From contig JBBPUQ010000005.1 of assembly GCA_038501195.1 (NCBI GenBank), positions 2,852,001-2,916,000 of the forward strand: a stretch of DNA of 64,000 nt. The letters run 5' to 3'. Source of the stretch: Nemania diffusa. Its lineage: Eukaryota > Ascomycota > Sordariomycetes > Xylariales > Xylariaceae. The position numbers and the translations under genes were made by a program. The notes under the pieces were generated by a model. The model did no database searches, was not told the origin of the DNA, and saw only the letters and a list, made by a program, of their open reading frames with translations. The stretch's first letter is position 1. Each line of letters opens with the position of its first letter. Of this stretch, positions 23,381 to 34,371 are shown in pieces.

Positions 23381-24709
23381 TCAACCAAACGTGATCCTAT
23401 CATCAACACCTTCTTCCTCCTTGATTACCGAATTAGTAACGAGCTCTCCCTCAAGCTTGACAACAGTCCCTCCCTTGACATGAGTCTCCACGCTCTCCCT
23501 CAGCTTGCGTCCCTCGAGCACCTTCTTCCGCTCCGCCGCGGGGCATAGCCCCCTCAACCCTAGCTCGCAGTTGCCACACTTCCGGCCAACAGGTAGGCAG
23601 ACGGTCTGTCCGAGGCCCACGAGCAGGGTGTTGATCTCGCGCCACCTATCTCGGGGTAGCCAGCCCTCGAGCTTCGCGCGCGTGTCCTCGGGGTTCTTGG
23701 AGCCGGCCTTGCCGTGCCAGCCCCAGAGGTTCGTGATGCGGTGGACGTGCACGTCGACGCCGATGCCCTCGGTGCGCCCCCACGCCGCGGACAGGCACAG
23801 GTGCGCCATCTTGGGGCCGACGCCCGGCAGCGCGACGAGGCCCGCGACGGTGTCGGGGATGTCCCCGCCGTGCGCGTCGCGGCAGACGGCGGCGGCCTGC
23901 TGCAGGTACTTGGTCTTGTTGTTGTGGAACCCCACGGCGTAGATCAGCTCGTTGAGGCGTGCCGGGGCGACCGCGATCATGTTCTCGAGATTGAGGCCCG
24001 GGGGCGCGCCGGGCGCGTGAGGCGGCAGCTCGGTCTGCAGTCGGTGCATGGCCACGGCGTTCACGGTATCTTTGGTTTGCGAGGAGAGCATGAGCGCCAC
24101 GAGGGTCTGGAACCGCTGGTCGCGCGGCGATGCGGTCGAGAGCGCCAGGCGCTCGCAGCCCATGGTATCCACGGCCGCGTTGGAGGCGGCGCCGCCCTCG
24201 CTGCGCATGGACTGCACGACGGCATATATCTCTTCCCAGTCCGTCGGCGGGCTGATGGTGGCCTCGCCCGTCGACGGATCTGTGGTCTTGCGGGCAGGTT
24301 TGCGTTGGCGCTTTGCTGGTCTCGCGGGTTTGGCACTTGTTGTCTTTGTTGTAACATGCTCAGACTTCACTTCTATCTTGGCCTCGGCGTCGTTATCGGC
24401 GGCTGCGTCCGGTCCCGCCTTCACCCTACGAGTGACTCGTGGCGGCGCGGGTTGGGGAGCAGAGACGGTAGTGGATCGCTTTCGTTTCTGGCGCAGGAGA
24501 GAGGACGACGTCTCGTTGGGGATTACATCTTCGATGTCGGGACTAAACCCACGTCTTTCTTGTGGCTTCACTGAACCTGCGTTATCTGGCGAGCTTGCAT
24601 ATGCAAACCGAGCGAGTGATGACCGTGTAATCCGTCGCGGCGGTGAGGCCGCACTTCGTACCATAATGCTAAAGAATTTGGCTGTATATCGCGAAGATCT
24701 CTTTGTCAT
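23381..24709 (-). CDS. NTH1: endonuclease III homologue (DNA glycosylase/AP lyase)
   Basis: This bifunctional base-excision repair enzyme removes oxidised pyrimidines and cleaves the abasic site. The single exon encodes 442 residues. The helix-hairpin-helix motif LPGVGPK carries catalytic Lys300, and the catalytic Asp is Asp319 in VDVHVH. A four-cysteine iron-sulphur cluster follows at Cys371, Cys378, Cys381 and Cys389; the last spacing is seven residues, whereas bacterial and human enzymes have five. The first 35 residues are basic and Ser/Arg-rich without acids, typical of a mitochondrial presequence, while KRKR and KRQRKPARK patches suggest nuclear import, so dual location as in yeast Ntg1 is plausible. 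A second ATG at about codon 16 could give a shorter form. Confidence 0.94.
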   Translation of the reverse strand: MTKRSSRYTAKFFSIMVRSAASPPRRITRSSLARFAYASSPDNAGSVKPQERRGFSPDIEDVIPNETSSSLLRQKRKRSTTVSAPQPAPPRVTRRVKAGPDAAADNDAEAKIEVKSEHVTTKTTSAKPARPAKRQRKPARKTTDPSTGEATISPPTDWEEIYAVVQSMRSEGGAASNAAVDTMGCERLALSTASPRDQRFQTLVALMLSSQTKDTVNAVAMHRLQTELPPHAPGAPPGLNLENMIAVAPARLNELIYAVGFHNNKTKYLQQAAAVCRDAHGGDIPDTVAGLVALPGVGPKMAHLCLSAAWGRTEGIGVDVHVHRITNLWGWHGKAGSKNPEDTRAKLEGWLPRDRWREINTLLVGLGQTVCLPVGRKCGNCELGLRGLCPAAERKKVLEGRKLRESVETHVKGGTVVKLEGELVTNSVIKEEEGVDDRITFG

Positions 24710-25531
24710 ATGTGCAAAATAACGGATCGCGGATCGTGGATCATGGCGCTTCTAGCATCGTTAGCTAGCCTGTTGCAACGTCAACGCGCTATTACGAGTT
24801 GGACAATTACCTATAGAGGGCAATTAGGGGTCTCTGCCTACCTACCTAAATAGGTACCTACCTACGTATTGTACAAAGCTACAGTACGTTATACACAGAG
24901 AAGTTCAACTCAGGTAGGTCCAGGGTCGCGTCTACGCAGCCACAGCGGGTACCTAAGTCACTAAACGTGACCCACTTAGAGCATGGTCTAGAGCCCAAGT
25001 GACGTCAGTTTCCAGCTAGTACGGAAACTCGCCCTGCGTGTATATGTATCTAGAGTCTGGATAGATAGCGCTGGAGATAGATTATCACAGATAGGGACAT
25101 ATATACAACAAATGCCACTACCTACTGTAGTTTCGCAAGAACCGTCAAGGGCGTGGACGTGCAAACGCAAGACCGTATCTACTGCACTCTATACTATACC
25201 TCCTGCTAAATAAGGTGCATAGATCGAGCACGCGAATTAATGAATATACGCCACAAAATCCTTAGGTATCATGTCTTGAGTTGAATAATTCTCACATATT
25301 TAGAATCTGGTCTACTCGGGTAGTTAGTTGCTATGGAATATAAGGGGAAATAAATGTATCTAGCCTGCGCAGTATTGCCTCGTCTAGGTGCTTCTGCTAT
25401 AAAATAACGGGCAACTATTTATTCGATGGCCATTATTAAAACCCAAGGATGGTTCTACAATCTGGAAATCGACTGCTGTAAACATTTGATTCGACTAACA
25501 AAGTTAAAGAGCCTACCTAATGTACACCTTT
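24710..25531. other. intergenic, no gene seen
   Basis: This is the NTH1 promoter side plus the 3' flank of the next minus-strand gene. TAGGTA repeats occur near 24838-24870. No gene is supported. Confidence 0.5.
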
Positions 25532-26569
25532 TTACTTTGAACGGAGTTTTATTTTGAGCGCGCTTGGCCCTGCCCGTTCAAATACCCCCTTCTTATATAC
25601 GTACGACAATATTTCATCCCGCAAGATAATCGTGACCCCGACTGCTTGTTTAGCGCCGAGTGTGCCCCCGTACATATTATCCATCATATATACTATGCGT
25701 TGGTTGAGCTCGCGAAACCCGGACCCGGCACGGCGGCCCGCCCTATCCTCCGAATCGCCACCGGCTGCTAGGTCCCCGGAAGAGGCGTAAATAGCAACCA
25801 CAACCGTGCAATCTATCACATGGAGTCCGTCGTCTAGCATATATGTCGCAACCTCTTCACCAAGCGATCTCTTGTCTGGCAGCACCTCGTACACCACAGT
25901 ATCCTCGTCCCTGATTTGTTCCGGCGTGTGGAGTTGGTGGTTTTCAGGCAGGCGAGGCAATAGACCCAAATTCTTGATAAAAGCAGAAGCCTCCCTCAGG
26001 TTCCCGTTGTAAAAGAGCAGGAGCAGGATAGCCAATGCGCGCTGCACGAAAATGTTTCGGATTTTCTCTGCCTTCTCTGGGATATCGTCGCTACCTACCC
26101 GGGCCTCGAATAGCAGGCGGTCGTAGTAATCGATGATTTTTTTGAGGCGTTCGGACATCTCGGCAAGGTATTGCTGCTCCTCCCTCTTATCCAGTGTCTG
26201 CCAGGCCGTGTACAGCGTATAGACAACATATATCGTGGCCGTGAGAGCTGACCCAATAGCCATATCTTTTAACCTGCTGGCGCGTGACTTGGGCGGCTGA
26301 CTGTATGTACTGCCGTAGTAGGGCGCCGGATCTTTTGGTGCATAATTGGAGTAAGCTCTGAACTGTTGTTGCCGCTTCCCATGTCCTTGAACCCTAGAAT
26401 ATGAACTTGCACCTGCACCTTCACCATTGTATATACCTGGGGGCCCTCTGGACTTGGGGGTTTGCTGGCAGCTACAGTCTGTTGGCCAACTCTGTGCTTT
26501 TGCCGTGGTTGACGTTGTCGTCGTCATCGTCGCGTGAGGAGCGCGGATCCAAAGTCGCCTGGCTAACAT
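25532..26569 (-). CDS. hypothetical mitochondrial-type membrane protein
   Basis: This single-exon gene encodes 345 residues and I do not recognise a named family. The N-terminus is basic and rich in Ala, Thr and Gln (a candidate mitochondrial targeting sequence), and a single hydrophobic helix spans roughly residues 103-122 (ALTATIYVVYTLYTA). After it comes a helical, tetratricopeptide-like part with EKIRNIFVQRALAILLLL, then a C-terminal alpha/beta-looking domain with VVVAIYASSG and VGVTIILRDEILSYVYK. This topology suggests a protein anchored in an organelle membrane with a soluble C-terminal domain. Neighbouring genes at 33-37 kb are mitochondrial, which is only weak context. The start is the first ATG of the frame. 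Confidence 0.7.
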   Translation of the reverse strand: MLARRLWIRAPHATMTTTTSTTAKAQSWPTDCSCQQTPKSRGPPGIYNGEGAGASSYSRVQGHGKRQQQFRAYSNYAPKDPAPYYGSTYSQPPKSRASRLKDMAIGSALTATIYVVYTLYTAWQTLDKREEQQYLAEMSERLKKIIDYYDRLLFEARVGSDDIPEKAEKIRNIFVQRALAILLLLFYNGNLREASAFIKNLGLLPRLPENHQLHTPEQIRDEDTVVYEVLPDKRSLGEEVATYMLDDGLHVIDCTVVVAIYASSGDLAAGGDSEDRAGRRAGSGFRELNQRIVYMMDNMYGGTLGAKQAVGVTIILRDEILSYVYKKGVFERAGPSALKIKLRSK

Positions 26570-27201
26570 CTTTGTCGGGCATTAGAGCATCGATTGCTCT
26601 GGCTGGATATTTCTCCGGCTCTTCTTCCTCTTATTGACGAAGTTTGTTCGTTTGTAGTTCAAAGACAACAAGGTGTCACTACTCTCTCAGATATATGACT
26701 GCTGCTGTTTTTTGTTGGCCACAGCAGCAAGAAAAGGCCCCTGAGTGAAATGTAAAATAGGTGGTGCTGGCAGCTGTGGTGCAGCTGCTACAGCCCGTTA
26801 GTCTCCAACTCAGGCCTCGTTGCAGCAAACAACAATCAGTACCAGATACCTAAGAAAACAGAAGGCGATATATATATGAGAATTTAATGCTAGGTATGTA
26901 CCTAGCCTGTGTCGCCTGTCTAATTACCTAAGCATTATGAGGTACCCATCAAGCACTAAGCACTAGGCACTAGGCACTAGGCACTACAACCTCAACCTCA
27001 ACCTCAAAGCAGCGAGCGCGCTGCCGTTTTTACTCCACACCTTCCAAGCCCATCTATGGAACCCAACCCAAACCCTCCCTTAGCGAAGCGAACGCTGGCA
27101 TGCACCTAGATGTAATGACGCTCCCTACTAAACAATCCGAACACCGCAAACCCCCTAAATATACAAAAGTCCCATCATATGATCGATCCACTCCAAACTG
27201 C
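26570..27201. other. intergenic with tandem repeats
   Basis: No gene seen. It carries two adjacent tandem repeats at 26951-27007 between the lipase 3' end and the promoter of the membrane-protein gene. Confidence 0.5.
26951..27007. repeat. tandem AGGCACT heptamers followed by AACCTC hexamers
   Basis: Five heptamer units (two AAGCACT, three AGGCACT) occupy 26951-26985. They are followed almost at once by three AACCTC hexamers (26988-27005). Confidence 0.9.
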
Positions 27202-28730
27202 CTACATGAGAAACTCCTCAGTCAACCAGTGTTTTAATACGATAAATCCTTCGCTGAAACTGGCCTTCTCTGCGCGAACAATGATAGCTGCATGGCTATG
27301 CCGCACCTTGTGAATCCAGACTGGGTACTTGCGCCAGCCCACGCTGTCGAGGGCGGTGATCATAGTGAACTGACAAGGCGCCAGCGCCAGCGTTGGCAGG
27401 TGTGGCTGGGACTGTTGGCGCTCGAGGTCAATGATATCAGTCTCTCTAGGGTCCAGGGAGCTGTCAAAGCCGTCGTCGTCAGAAGCGGCTAGGTAAGCCT
27501 GCTTCTGTGAGTTGCTGAGGTTTTCGTACACATCCTCCACCGTGCCTTGGAATTCTTTCATCCAGATGGGCATACGATATTTTTCGATTTGAATCCCGGC
27601 TTGTCCGTTTTCGTGGCGCTGTATGCGCCGTGCGCTTCGGACCGTTTGCACCGCTGAATTGAGCAGGAAGGCAGTAATACCGATGGGCAGAAAGATAGCG
27701 AGCGCCAGTATGTACGGTCCATTCTTGATGTAGGCTAAGCCATCGGAAGCCACCGAGCTGATTGTTGATTGGGGACTAATCGGGGGTAGTGGTTTGACTG
27801 GATCGGCTCGGTCAAGAATAACATCTTCGTATCCCATAACGTAGTTGGTTTTAATCTTGGTCAGATCCCCGTATGGATCAGTCTTCGTTATCATCGAGGT
27901 GTAGTGAACGACAGTCCTGTCGTTGACGATGTTTGAGTATAACGTTCGACGCTTGAACCTTTTCAGCCCACTTATGAATATAGACTCGGGGTCGGCGAGA
28001 ATCGAGAGGAGTGGTCTACCCGTGTCGCGGAACTTGTCGACAATGAAGAGCTGGCGACCGGACTCTGACAATATCCTCGCGCCTAGCCTATTCCAAATGC
28101 TGTCATACCAACCTCGAAGGGGCGCACGCACCCCAAGATGCGGTGTTGCGAAAGTAGTGAAATTCTGTAGAGGCCCATGTTAGTCGCCATGACATACCTA
28201 GGTACCTAGGTAGCTGGAGTAGAGGGGGGAGGGCGCCTGCATACCACCGGCTCTACCTTGTCCAGCACTCCCTTGGCGTGCAAGAGCCCAATCGCATAAC
28301 GAGAGACGAGTCCGCCCAGGGAATAACCGACGATGCTAAGTTTGGTGATGTTGCCGCCTCTCCTACTGATCGCCTCGATTTCCTCTTCGATCTCGACGCA
28401 CACTCGCTCGCCGCCTAGTTCGATACCATCATAGGTGTAATTGCCACTATTTCGCTTCGCCAACAGGAGATGCAGTTGGTCTTCAGGATAGGTGGCTCGG
28501 ATGGCCGTTGCGACCTGCTTCATATGGTTCGGGTTGCCCCATAGCTTTGCTAGTTAGCAAAGTCGACACAACTAGTAACAATAACAGCTGGATGAGCAAT
28601 AGGGAAAATGAAGAAATAGGGGGTGCGTAAGCGTCTAAGGAGACGCCTACAAGGGAAGGGGGGGGCATACTCCATGAACCAGAACGCATAGGTGATTTGC
28701 GACTACGTTTCCACTACCATTTGACTCCAT
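27202..28730 (-). CDS. LPL1-like serine esterase/phospholipase (DUF676)
   Basis: This is a probable alpha/beta-hydrolase of the DUF676 group, which includes the yeast lipid-droplet phospholipase Lpl1. Three exons, 28730-28671, 28544-28245 and 28164-27202, all joined in phase 0, give 440 residues. Splicing rebuilds CVLVHGLWGNPNHM, the oxyanion-side motif of the family, then the nucleophile elbow VGYSLGG with Ser95, then NFTTFATPHLGVR. A hydrophobic segment (GPYILALAIFLPIGITAFLL) in the third exon suggests membrane or lipid-droplet attachment. A conserved HSHAAIIVR near the C-terminus could supply the catalytic His. Introns have GTATGC donors and clear branch sites. The exact lipid substrate is not readable from the sequence. 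Confidence 0.87.
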
Positions 28731-30139
28731 CGTCTATAATTCCTTGAACAACACTCTGTTTCAAGCAGAGCTTAGCATGTCCCAGATATATATATATATA
28801 TATTAGTTGTGACCAGACCGAAGACGAAATAAAAGAAAAGAAAGAAGAATGGAGAAAGAAGCAAAGGGGATATTGCTCAGTGTATGTATAAGTAAGTATA
28901 TGAAAACAAGCAATTGACAACCTGTTGTAAGCATGTAAGCATATATACTGTAAGTTAGCAGTCTACGCAAATAGTAAATGGCGTCAGCATATGCAGTATA
29001 GGTTAACTCCGGCGGACATGTGAACTACCCGCATGCCGGGTGTCATGCCTTATGTCCCTAGGTCCTACAGAATACAGTACTTAGAGCACTGAAATGGGTG
29101 CATACTTAGCTCATTTGGTCACCATGCATCCAATCCAAGCCTAAAGCCCGCGCCCAGACCCAAGCCCGCGGTCAAGCTGGAGTGGACACATGCTATTTTC
29201 AGTCACACGCCTTTCCGAATGAAGAGGATTGTGTATATGCAAAAAAAGGCAGGCAGATGATGCCTGAGCAAGTCGGAGATAACGCTGTACCTATATTTCC
29301 TTTAGCTTTACTACTCAGTACTCGTTACCAATAGGTCTAATATGTGATAGGCGGACAATGCTCTTGAATTAAATACCTACCTCTATCTATGTAGAGCTAC
29401 AAGTGGAATTGATGAGATAATTCATTTGTATCCTCACTCTCATACAATAAGATGTCAGTTCAACACAGATCGTACGGTATTGCTATATATATACATACTG
29501 TACAAATGGCGGTAGTCACCGGTAAATCTCCGGATCCCAGTAGGTAATTAGACAGGTACCTGCCTTACGCATACCTATGTATGTAGGTACCTACCTAACC
29601 AGCACTGCATACTCCCTGTATCAGGTACCTACTTTGGGCCCTTCTTCAAAACAAAGACAACGTCATCTCATTCCTCTATCACTTTCTTATACAGATTCAC
29701 CAAACCACCCATACTTCGTGTCTACCAGGCCACGAACCGCCACAAGTTGTAAAGCTTCCAGCAGGACTAGAAAACAACTGCTTCTGGGTTTGTTTCTACA
29801 TAATTGAGTGAGGCAGTCAAACGCTTTGCCTTGCCTTGCCTTTGCTTGTTTATTTTCCTCCTAACGGCGAGAAAGGGATACGAAGCACTCCTATGTAGCA
29901 TTGTTGGCAACCCTTTTCCTCTTTACCCGATTTTCGTTCTTCTTCTATCCTAGACACGTTTCATCCTGCTTTTTTTTGTCTTGCATGGAGCTCAAAGTGA
30001 TTTTGTACCTACCTATCGTCTTAAAGTCAGTGAAGCAAACACTCCCCAATTAAGCGCCTTGCTCGTCTTATTCTCTATAAACAGGCTTCCTGGTCTGCCG
30101 TCCATAAGCTCTGGCTACTAGCTTGCCTGTCAATTGATC
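28731..30139. other. divergent intergenic region (lipase gene / REX3)
   Basis: This 1.4 kb has no supported gene. It contains a TA dinucleotide run at 28785-28804 and TAGGTA repeats near 29570-29600. It must hold the promoters of the two divergent genes. Confidence 0.5.
28785..28804. repeat. TA dinucleotide run
   Basis: About ten TA units lie 55 bp upstream of the lipase start codon. It is simple sequence and could act as a nucleosome-poor promoter element. Confidence 0.8.
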
Positions 30140-32206
30140 ATGGCAAACACGCTGGCAGCTCTCAAAAGCCTGCCATGCCCCGCAGGCGATAGCTGTACTG
30201 CATTCCAATGCCTATTCAGCCATGCCCACGACAAGAGCGAGAGCGAGAGCAACAGTAAACCTGTCAATCATAAAATTTCATACAACCAGAGCACACCACC
30301 AAGGGCATCAGTTTCGTCTCGTGCTCGCCCTTGCGAGGACAGTCAGGACAACCAAGACCCTCCCCAGCAGGAACCGCAGAGGAAGCGTATAAAGCTCAAC
30401 TCAGAGAGCACTGCTAGCTCACTTCCGCACTCGAACTCCTCTGTCCCAACTAGCTCACCAGAAGTACAGCCCAGCGAACAAAGAAAACATCCACCTGTGA
30501 ACACATCCACATCCATACATAACGGTGGTTCACCTCGTATCATGAAACGTAACCCCCCCTCGTCCACTGGAACTAAAAGGCAGACAATTAGCCACGAAGT
30601 CGAACCTGAGCAGTCTGTGGCTGTTGTTCCCCCCTCGCACAGCAACTCTTCCAGTACCGCCTCTAATCCCCGGCCAAAACTAGCTAGCAGGGAGCCTGAG
30701 TCGCTCAACCCTCGCTTGTTAAAGAAAGCCCCAGCAAGTCATCCTACGCGGGTAGCTTTGGTGAAAGCCTTACATAAGGAGTTCCAGCGGCTTAATGATG
30801 AATTGAAGAAGACAGCTCAGGGCGTAGAGAAGAAGTGGATCTTATCTAACCAGGAACTCATCGTAAAAACCCTAGACGAAGAGCAAGAAATAGCCACCAA
30901 GAAGACCTCAATCTACAATACCTCAATACGGAATAAGATTCTGATGTATAAGAAGATGTCGCTTGGCCAATGGAAAGACGAAAGGTCTAAGATAGTGCAA
31001 GGCGACAGCTCTGACAGCCTGCAGCCAGCTTTAAAAATGACAGATGTGTCGATTGAGACGGGACTTACTCTGCCTCAGGAGGTTCGTTTCCTCAAGCGGC
31101 TAGTGTACGACCTCACTTCTCTACAGGCACACGGCTATATCTCGAAGATTCCATCTGAAGAGGACATCGAGGCTGCCGAAGCAGCTGTCAGCGCATGCGG
31201 AAACACGGAGACTTGCGACCGGTGTACAAGACGATTCCAAGTGTTCCCCGGTCGTCGGGAGATGGACGGTGCCCTATCTTCCAATGGACCCTGCATCTAT
31301 CATCCGGGTAAGCCATATTTCCCTCAACGAGCGCCAGGTGATCGCTCAAAGGGACAGCGAAGGTTCAGATGCTGCCAGAGAAGCTTTGATGATGAGGCTG
31401 GTGGTTGCACGATGGCGCAACACCACGTTTTCAAGACTACGGATCCCAGGAGACTTGCTTCTGTTCTCAACTTTGTTGAGACTCCGATCAATCCCGAAGT
31501 GCCTACGGATCGGGCGGTGTCCTTCGACTGTGAGATGGGCTATACTGTCTACGGCCTAGAACTAATCCGACTAACTGTCGTGTCTTGGCCAGCTGGTGAT
31601 ATGCTTCTCGACATTCTGGTTCAACCAGTAGGCGAGGTCTTAGATCTCAACACTCGATTCTCCGGCGTGCGACCAGAGGACATGGCTTCAGCTGAGCGAT
31701 GTGGAGTCGGATTCAATCACCGACCTACTATCATTCCAACTCCAGATCCTACCCAGAAGCCCAATCAACGATTAAAGATTGCCGCGTCGCCCAAGATTGC
31801 TCGAGATCTGCTATTTACTATCATTAGTACGGAGACACCGCTGATTGGTCATGGCCTCGAGAATGATCTGAATGCTGCACGTATTATTCACCCGACTTGC
31901 ATTGATACAGTACTACTCTATCCGCACGCGCGTGGTCTCCCCATGCGCCATGGCCTCAAGTACCTAATGCAATCGAAGCTGGGCCGGCAGATTCAGTTAG
32001 ACCCTGCAGAAGGTTCTCCAGAAGGGCATGACAGCGCCGAGGATGCACGAGCAGCAGGGGATCTCGTTCGGCTTAAGATTCGGGACGAGTGGAAGACCAT
32101 GCAAATGAAGGGCTGGTCCATGAGCGTTGCCGGGGAGCCGCTCCCCCCTGGCGAGGACTGGACTGTGGTTGGAGGTGCCAAAGTCAAAAAGCCTAATATT
32201 AGTTGA
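30140..32206 (+). CDS. REX3: RNA exonuclease 3 (DEDDh family)
   Basis: This intronless gene encodes 688 residues. Rex3-type enzymes are 3'-5' exoribonucleases that trim structured RNAs such as RNase MRP RNA and snoRNAs. An N-terminal C-x5-C-x4-C-x3-H zinc finger (Cys13 to His28) is followed by about 170 low-complexity residues. A basic helical region and a cysteine cluster (CGNTETCDRC) precede the nuclease. The DEDDh residues are visible: Asp463 and Glu465 in FDCEMG, Asp576 in GHGLENDL, and His630 and Asp635 in HDSAED. The protein is longer than yeast Rex3, as in other filamentous fungi. The first ATG at 30140 is chosen because the zinc finger follows directly; an upstream TTG in frame is not a credible start. 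Confidence 0.93.
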   Translation: MANTLAALKSLPCPAGDSCTAFQCLFSHAHDKSESESNSKPVNHKISYNQSTPPRASVSSRARPCEDSQDNQDPPQQEPQRKRIKLNSESTASSLPHSNSSVPTSSPEVQPSEQRKHPPVNTSTSIHNGGSPRIMKRNPPSSTGTKRQTISHEVEPEQSVAVVPPSHSNSSSTASNPRPKLASREPESLNPRLLKKAPASHPTRVALVKALHKEFQRLNDELKKTAQGVEKKWILSNQELIVKTLDEEQEIATKKTSIYNTSIRNKILMYKKMSLGQWKDERSKIVQGDSSDSLQPALKMTDVSIETGLTLPQEVRFLKRLVYDLTSLQAHGYISKIPSEEDIEAAEAAVSACGNTETCDRCTRRFQVFPGRREMDGALSSNGPCIYHPGKPYFPQRAPGDRSKGQRRFRCCQRSFDDEAGGCTMAQHHVFKTTDPRRLASVLNFVETPINPEVPTDRAVSFDCEMGYTVYGLELIRLTVVSWPAGDMLLDILVQPVGEVLDLNTRFSGVRPEDMASAERCGVGFNHRPTIIPTPDPTQKPNQRLKIAASPKIARDLLFTIISTETPLIGHGLENDLNAARIIHPTCIDTVLLYPHARGLPMRHGLKYLMQSKLGRQIQLDPAEGSPEGHDSAEDARAAGDLVRLKIRDEWKTMQMKGWSMSVAGEPLPPGEDWTVVGGAKVKKPNIS

Positions 32207-32832
32207 TGATTAAGAATTGCTCGATCCTCTGGGGGGTGTTTTTTTAAAGCCTATACTCGGTTCTAGGAAGGGGCCTAGATCTTGGGACGGAGGTATGCGG
32301 GCGTTGAAAAAGTGGCTTAAGAATAGCGATTCTTCTTCTTGTGGTTGGAGTCTATGACTAGGCAATGGCGTTGCTTTGAAGGGCTTAGGACTTGTGATTG
32401 GATCCAGAGGCCTTCTTTTTGAAGGCCGCATCTGGCTCTTTGATGCTAGAATTTTTTGCGGAAGGTCTGTTGATATATCCCGAGTACTTTAGTGAGATAA
32501 GGACTTTCAACAAAGCGACTATCAAGCACTGTTGATAGTGCTTTCCAAGCCACTGAGTGTTCTTTTCGTAATTCAGCATCAAGCGATAATAACTAGAGAA
32601 AACATATGATAAATGTGATAATCAGACAAGTATAGCAAGTATGAAAGACGGAGGGTTTTTTTTTGTCAAGTGGTAGTAGCACATATTAATCGTGATCCCG
32701 AGTGGAGAATCGGGTGAGACCTTGTTACAATACATAGGAGGTCTGCTCCTGTCTGGGCTGTGTGAGTCGTTATCCTCATACTTCCAGCTCCATGACAACA
32801 AGCCCCTCTCCTAGTTTCCCCAGCCTTGAAAT
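32207..32832. other. convergent intergenic region (REX3 / PHB1)
   Basis: No gene seen. It contains T-rich runs near 32238 and 32657, compatible with 3' ends of the two converging genes. Confidence 0.5.
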
Positions 32833-33871
32833 TTACGCCCTCCCAACTGATAGCAACAAGCTGCTACTGCTGCCACCACCATTCTGCTTGCTGCCGCCAC
32901 TAGGGAGGTAGGAGACGTTGGGATTTGTGGCAAGTGTTTGCGCAATCTCGCGGGAGGCTTCGATCTTACGGATCTGGATGAGACCATCACCGTAGCGGGC
33001 GATGGCGCGAGAGATGGTCTCGGCGGACTCAGCTTCACCCTCAGCGCGGATAACGTTGGCCTGGCGCTCCTGCTCAGCCTTCTCGACGATGAAGCGGGCA
33101 CGCTCTGCGTCTTGCTGCGCGATCTGCTTCTGCTCGACAGCTTTGGTGAATTCCTTGCCGAACGTCATATGTGTGATGGAGACATCTTCAAGAGCGATAT
33201 TGAATTCAGCGGCACGCTTCGTTAGATCGGCTTGGATACGCTGCGAAACTGCCTCTCGCTGCGTGATTAGCTCTGCAGCGTCGAACTGTGCGACGATTGA
33301 TTTGAGAACTTCGTTGCCAATGGAGGGGAGAACACGCTCATCGTAGTCAGTGCCGAGGTTCTGTCGTGAGAGTATGTATTAGCTTAGGTCTTTGAAGGCA
33401 GGGGACTATATGTATGCTGCTGCCGCCCCGTTGTTTTTCTCGGCCCTGATACTCCTACAGCGACATTTCCGATCCGCTGTGCATGCCACTGCCTAAACCT
33501 ATAATACGATGGACACAATGCAAATCTGGAATAGCGGCATAATGACATACCTGGTAGATCTTGGGCAGAGCCTTCACATTTGGCCTGTGCAAGACTCTGA
33601 GTGTCAAGCTGACCATCTGTAAATCCTTGCTTCCGGTCGTAGTGGCGATGTTCCTAGGCTTTGTCCGCACATCGAAGAGGATGCTGCGCTGCAGCCACGG
33701 TATCAAGAAATGTGTGCCCTCGTTGATGACGCCCTCCTTCACACCTCCCAATCGGTCGAAAATAACAGCTCTTGTTCCACCCCGGACATCGTATATGCTT
33801 GATTGCAGCAGGCCAACACCAATGATGGCCGGAACCGCCAGTCGCGACGCTGACCTGATTAGCGGATCCAT
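32833..33871 (-). CDS. PHB1: prohibitin-1
   Basis: This encodes one of the two subunits of the ring-shaped prohibitin complex in the inner mitochondrial membrane, which supports membrane-protein stability and m-AAA protease control. Exons 33871-33551 and 33360-32833 join in phase 0 across a 190-nt intron (GTATGT donor, ACGACAG acceptor), giving 282 residues. The N-terminal hydrophobic anchor ([11 protein letters not shown]), the PHB/SPFH domain with [14 protein letters not shown], the [16 protein letters not shown] segment, and the long Ala/Glu/Arg coiled coil are all present. The C-terminus ends in a Gly/Ser-rich tail and LLSVGRA. Human and yeast PHB2 types have a longer N-terminus, so the shorter PHB1 type is preferred. 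It shares a divergent promoter with QCR8. Confidence 0.95.
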
Positions 33872-34371
33872 TGTTCGGCTGTTTTTAATGGTTTCCCTTA
33901 ATATCCTTGATTCTCCTAGTGCCGAGGTAAGTGTGCTTCGGAAAGGCCACAGAGAGGTAGGGCGTTTTGAGGTTGTCGGAGTTTGTGCTCGTGCTGGAGG
34001 ATGGAGCTCTCGAGGTGGGTGGGTTGAGAAAGTCGAGCTTAATCGATCAAGAGAGATAGATACATACCTACGTACAGAGTAGATAGCGCGGTACTATGTA
34101 CCTACCTACTGTGTGGTGGTGCGCCCCAATGGAAGCAAAGCCTTTTTGGCTGGCGGGTTAACTTTTAGGCGGGGCTTAGAGCTCGGGCTGTCACCGAGCT
34201 AGCCGCCTTTGGACAGGTGCTGGAGCCGCCAGCGAGCAGCGTCTTCCGTCTCGAGATCGCAATTACCTGGGCCGAACTCAGACCTCCATTTCGTTCTCTA
34301 CTTCTCGACCCGCTCGACTCCGTTCTCCCGATTGACACCATATCACTGTCAATTGCACCCAAACCATCACG
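33872..34371. promoter_or_regulatory. bidirectional promoter of PHB1 and QCR8
   Basis: The two start codons are exactly 500 bp apart and face away from each other, so this interval must carry both core promoters and leaders. Both products act in the inner mitochondrial membrane, which would favour shared control. A TACCTA-type repeat lies near 34100. I cannot assign individual factor sites. Confidence 0.6.

Noticed and set aside
23714..24574. Long plus-strand frame (286 codons) opposite NTH1
   Set aside because: The minus-strand frame carries all NTH1 catalytic residues; the plus frame is its GC-rich antisense.
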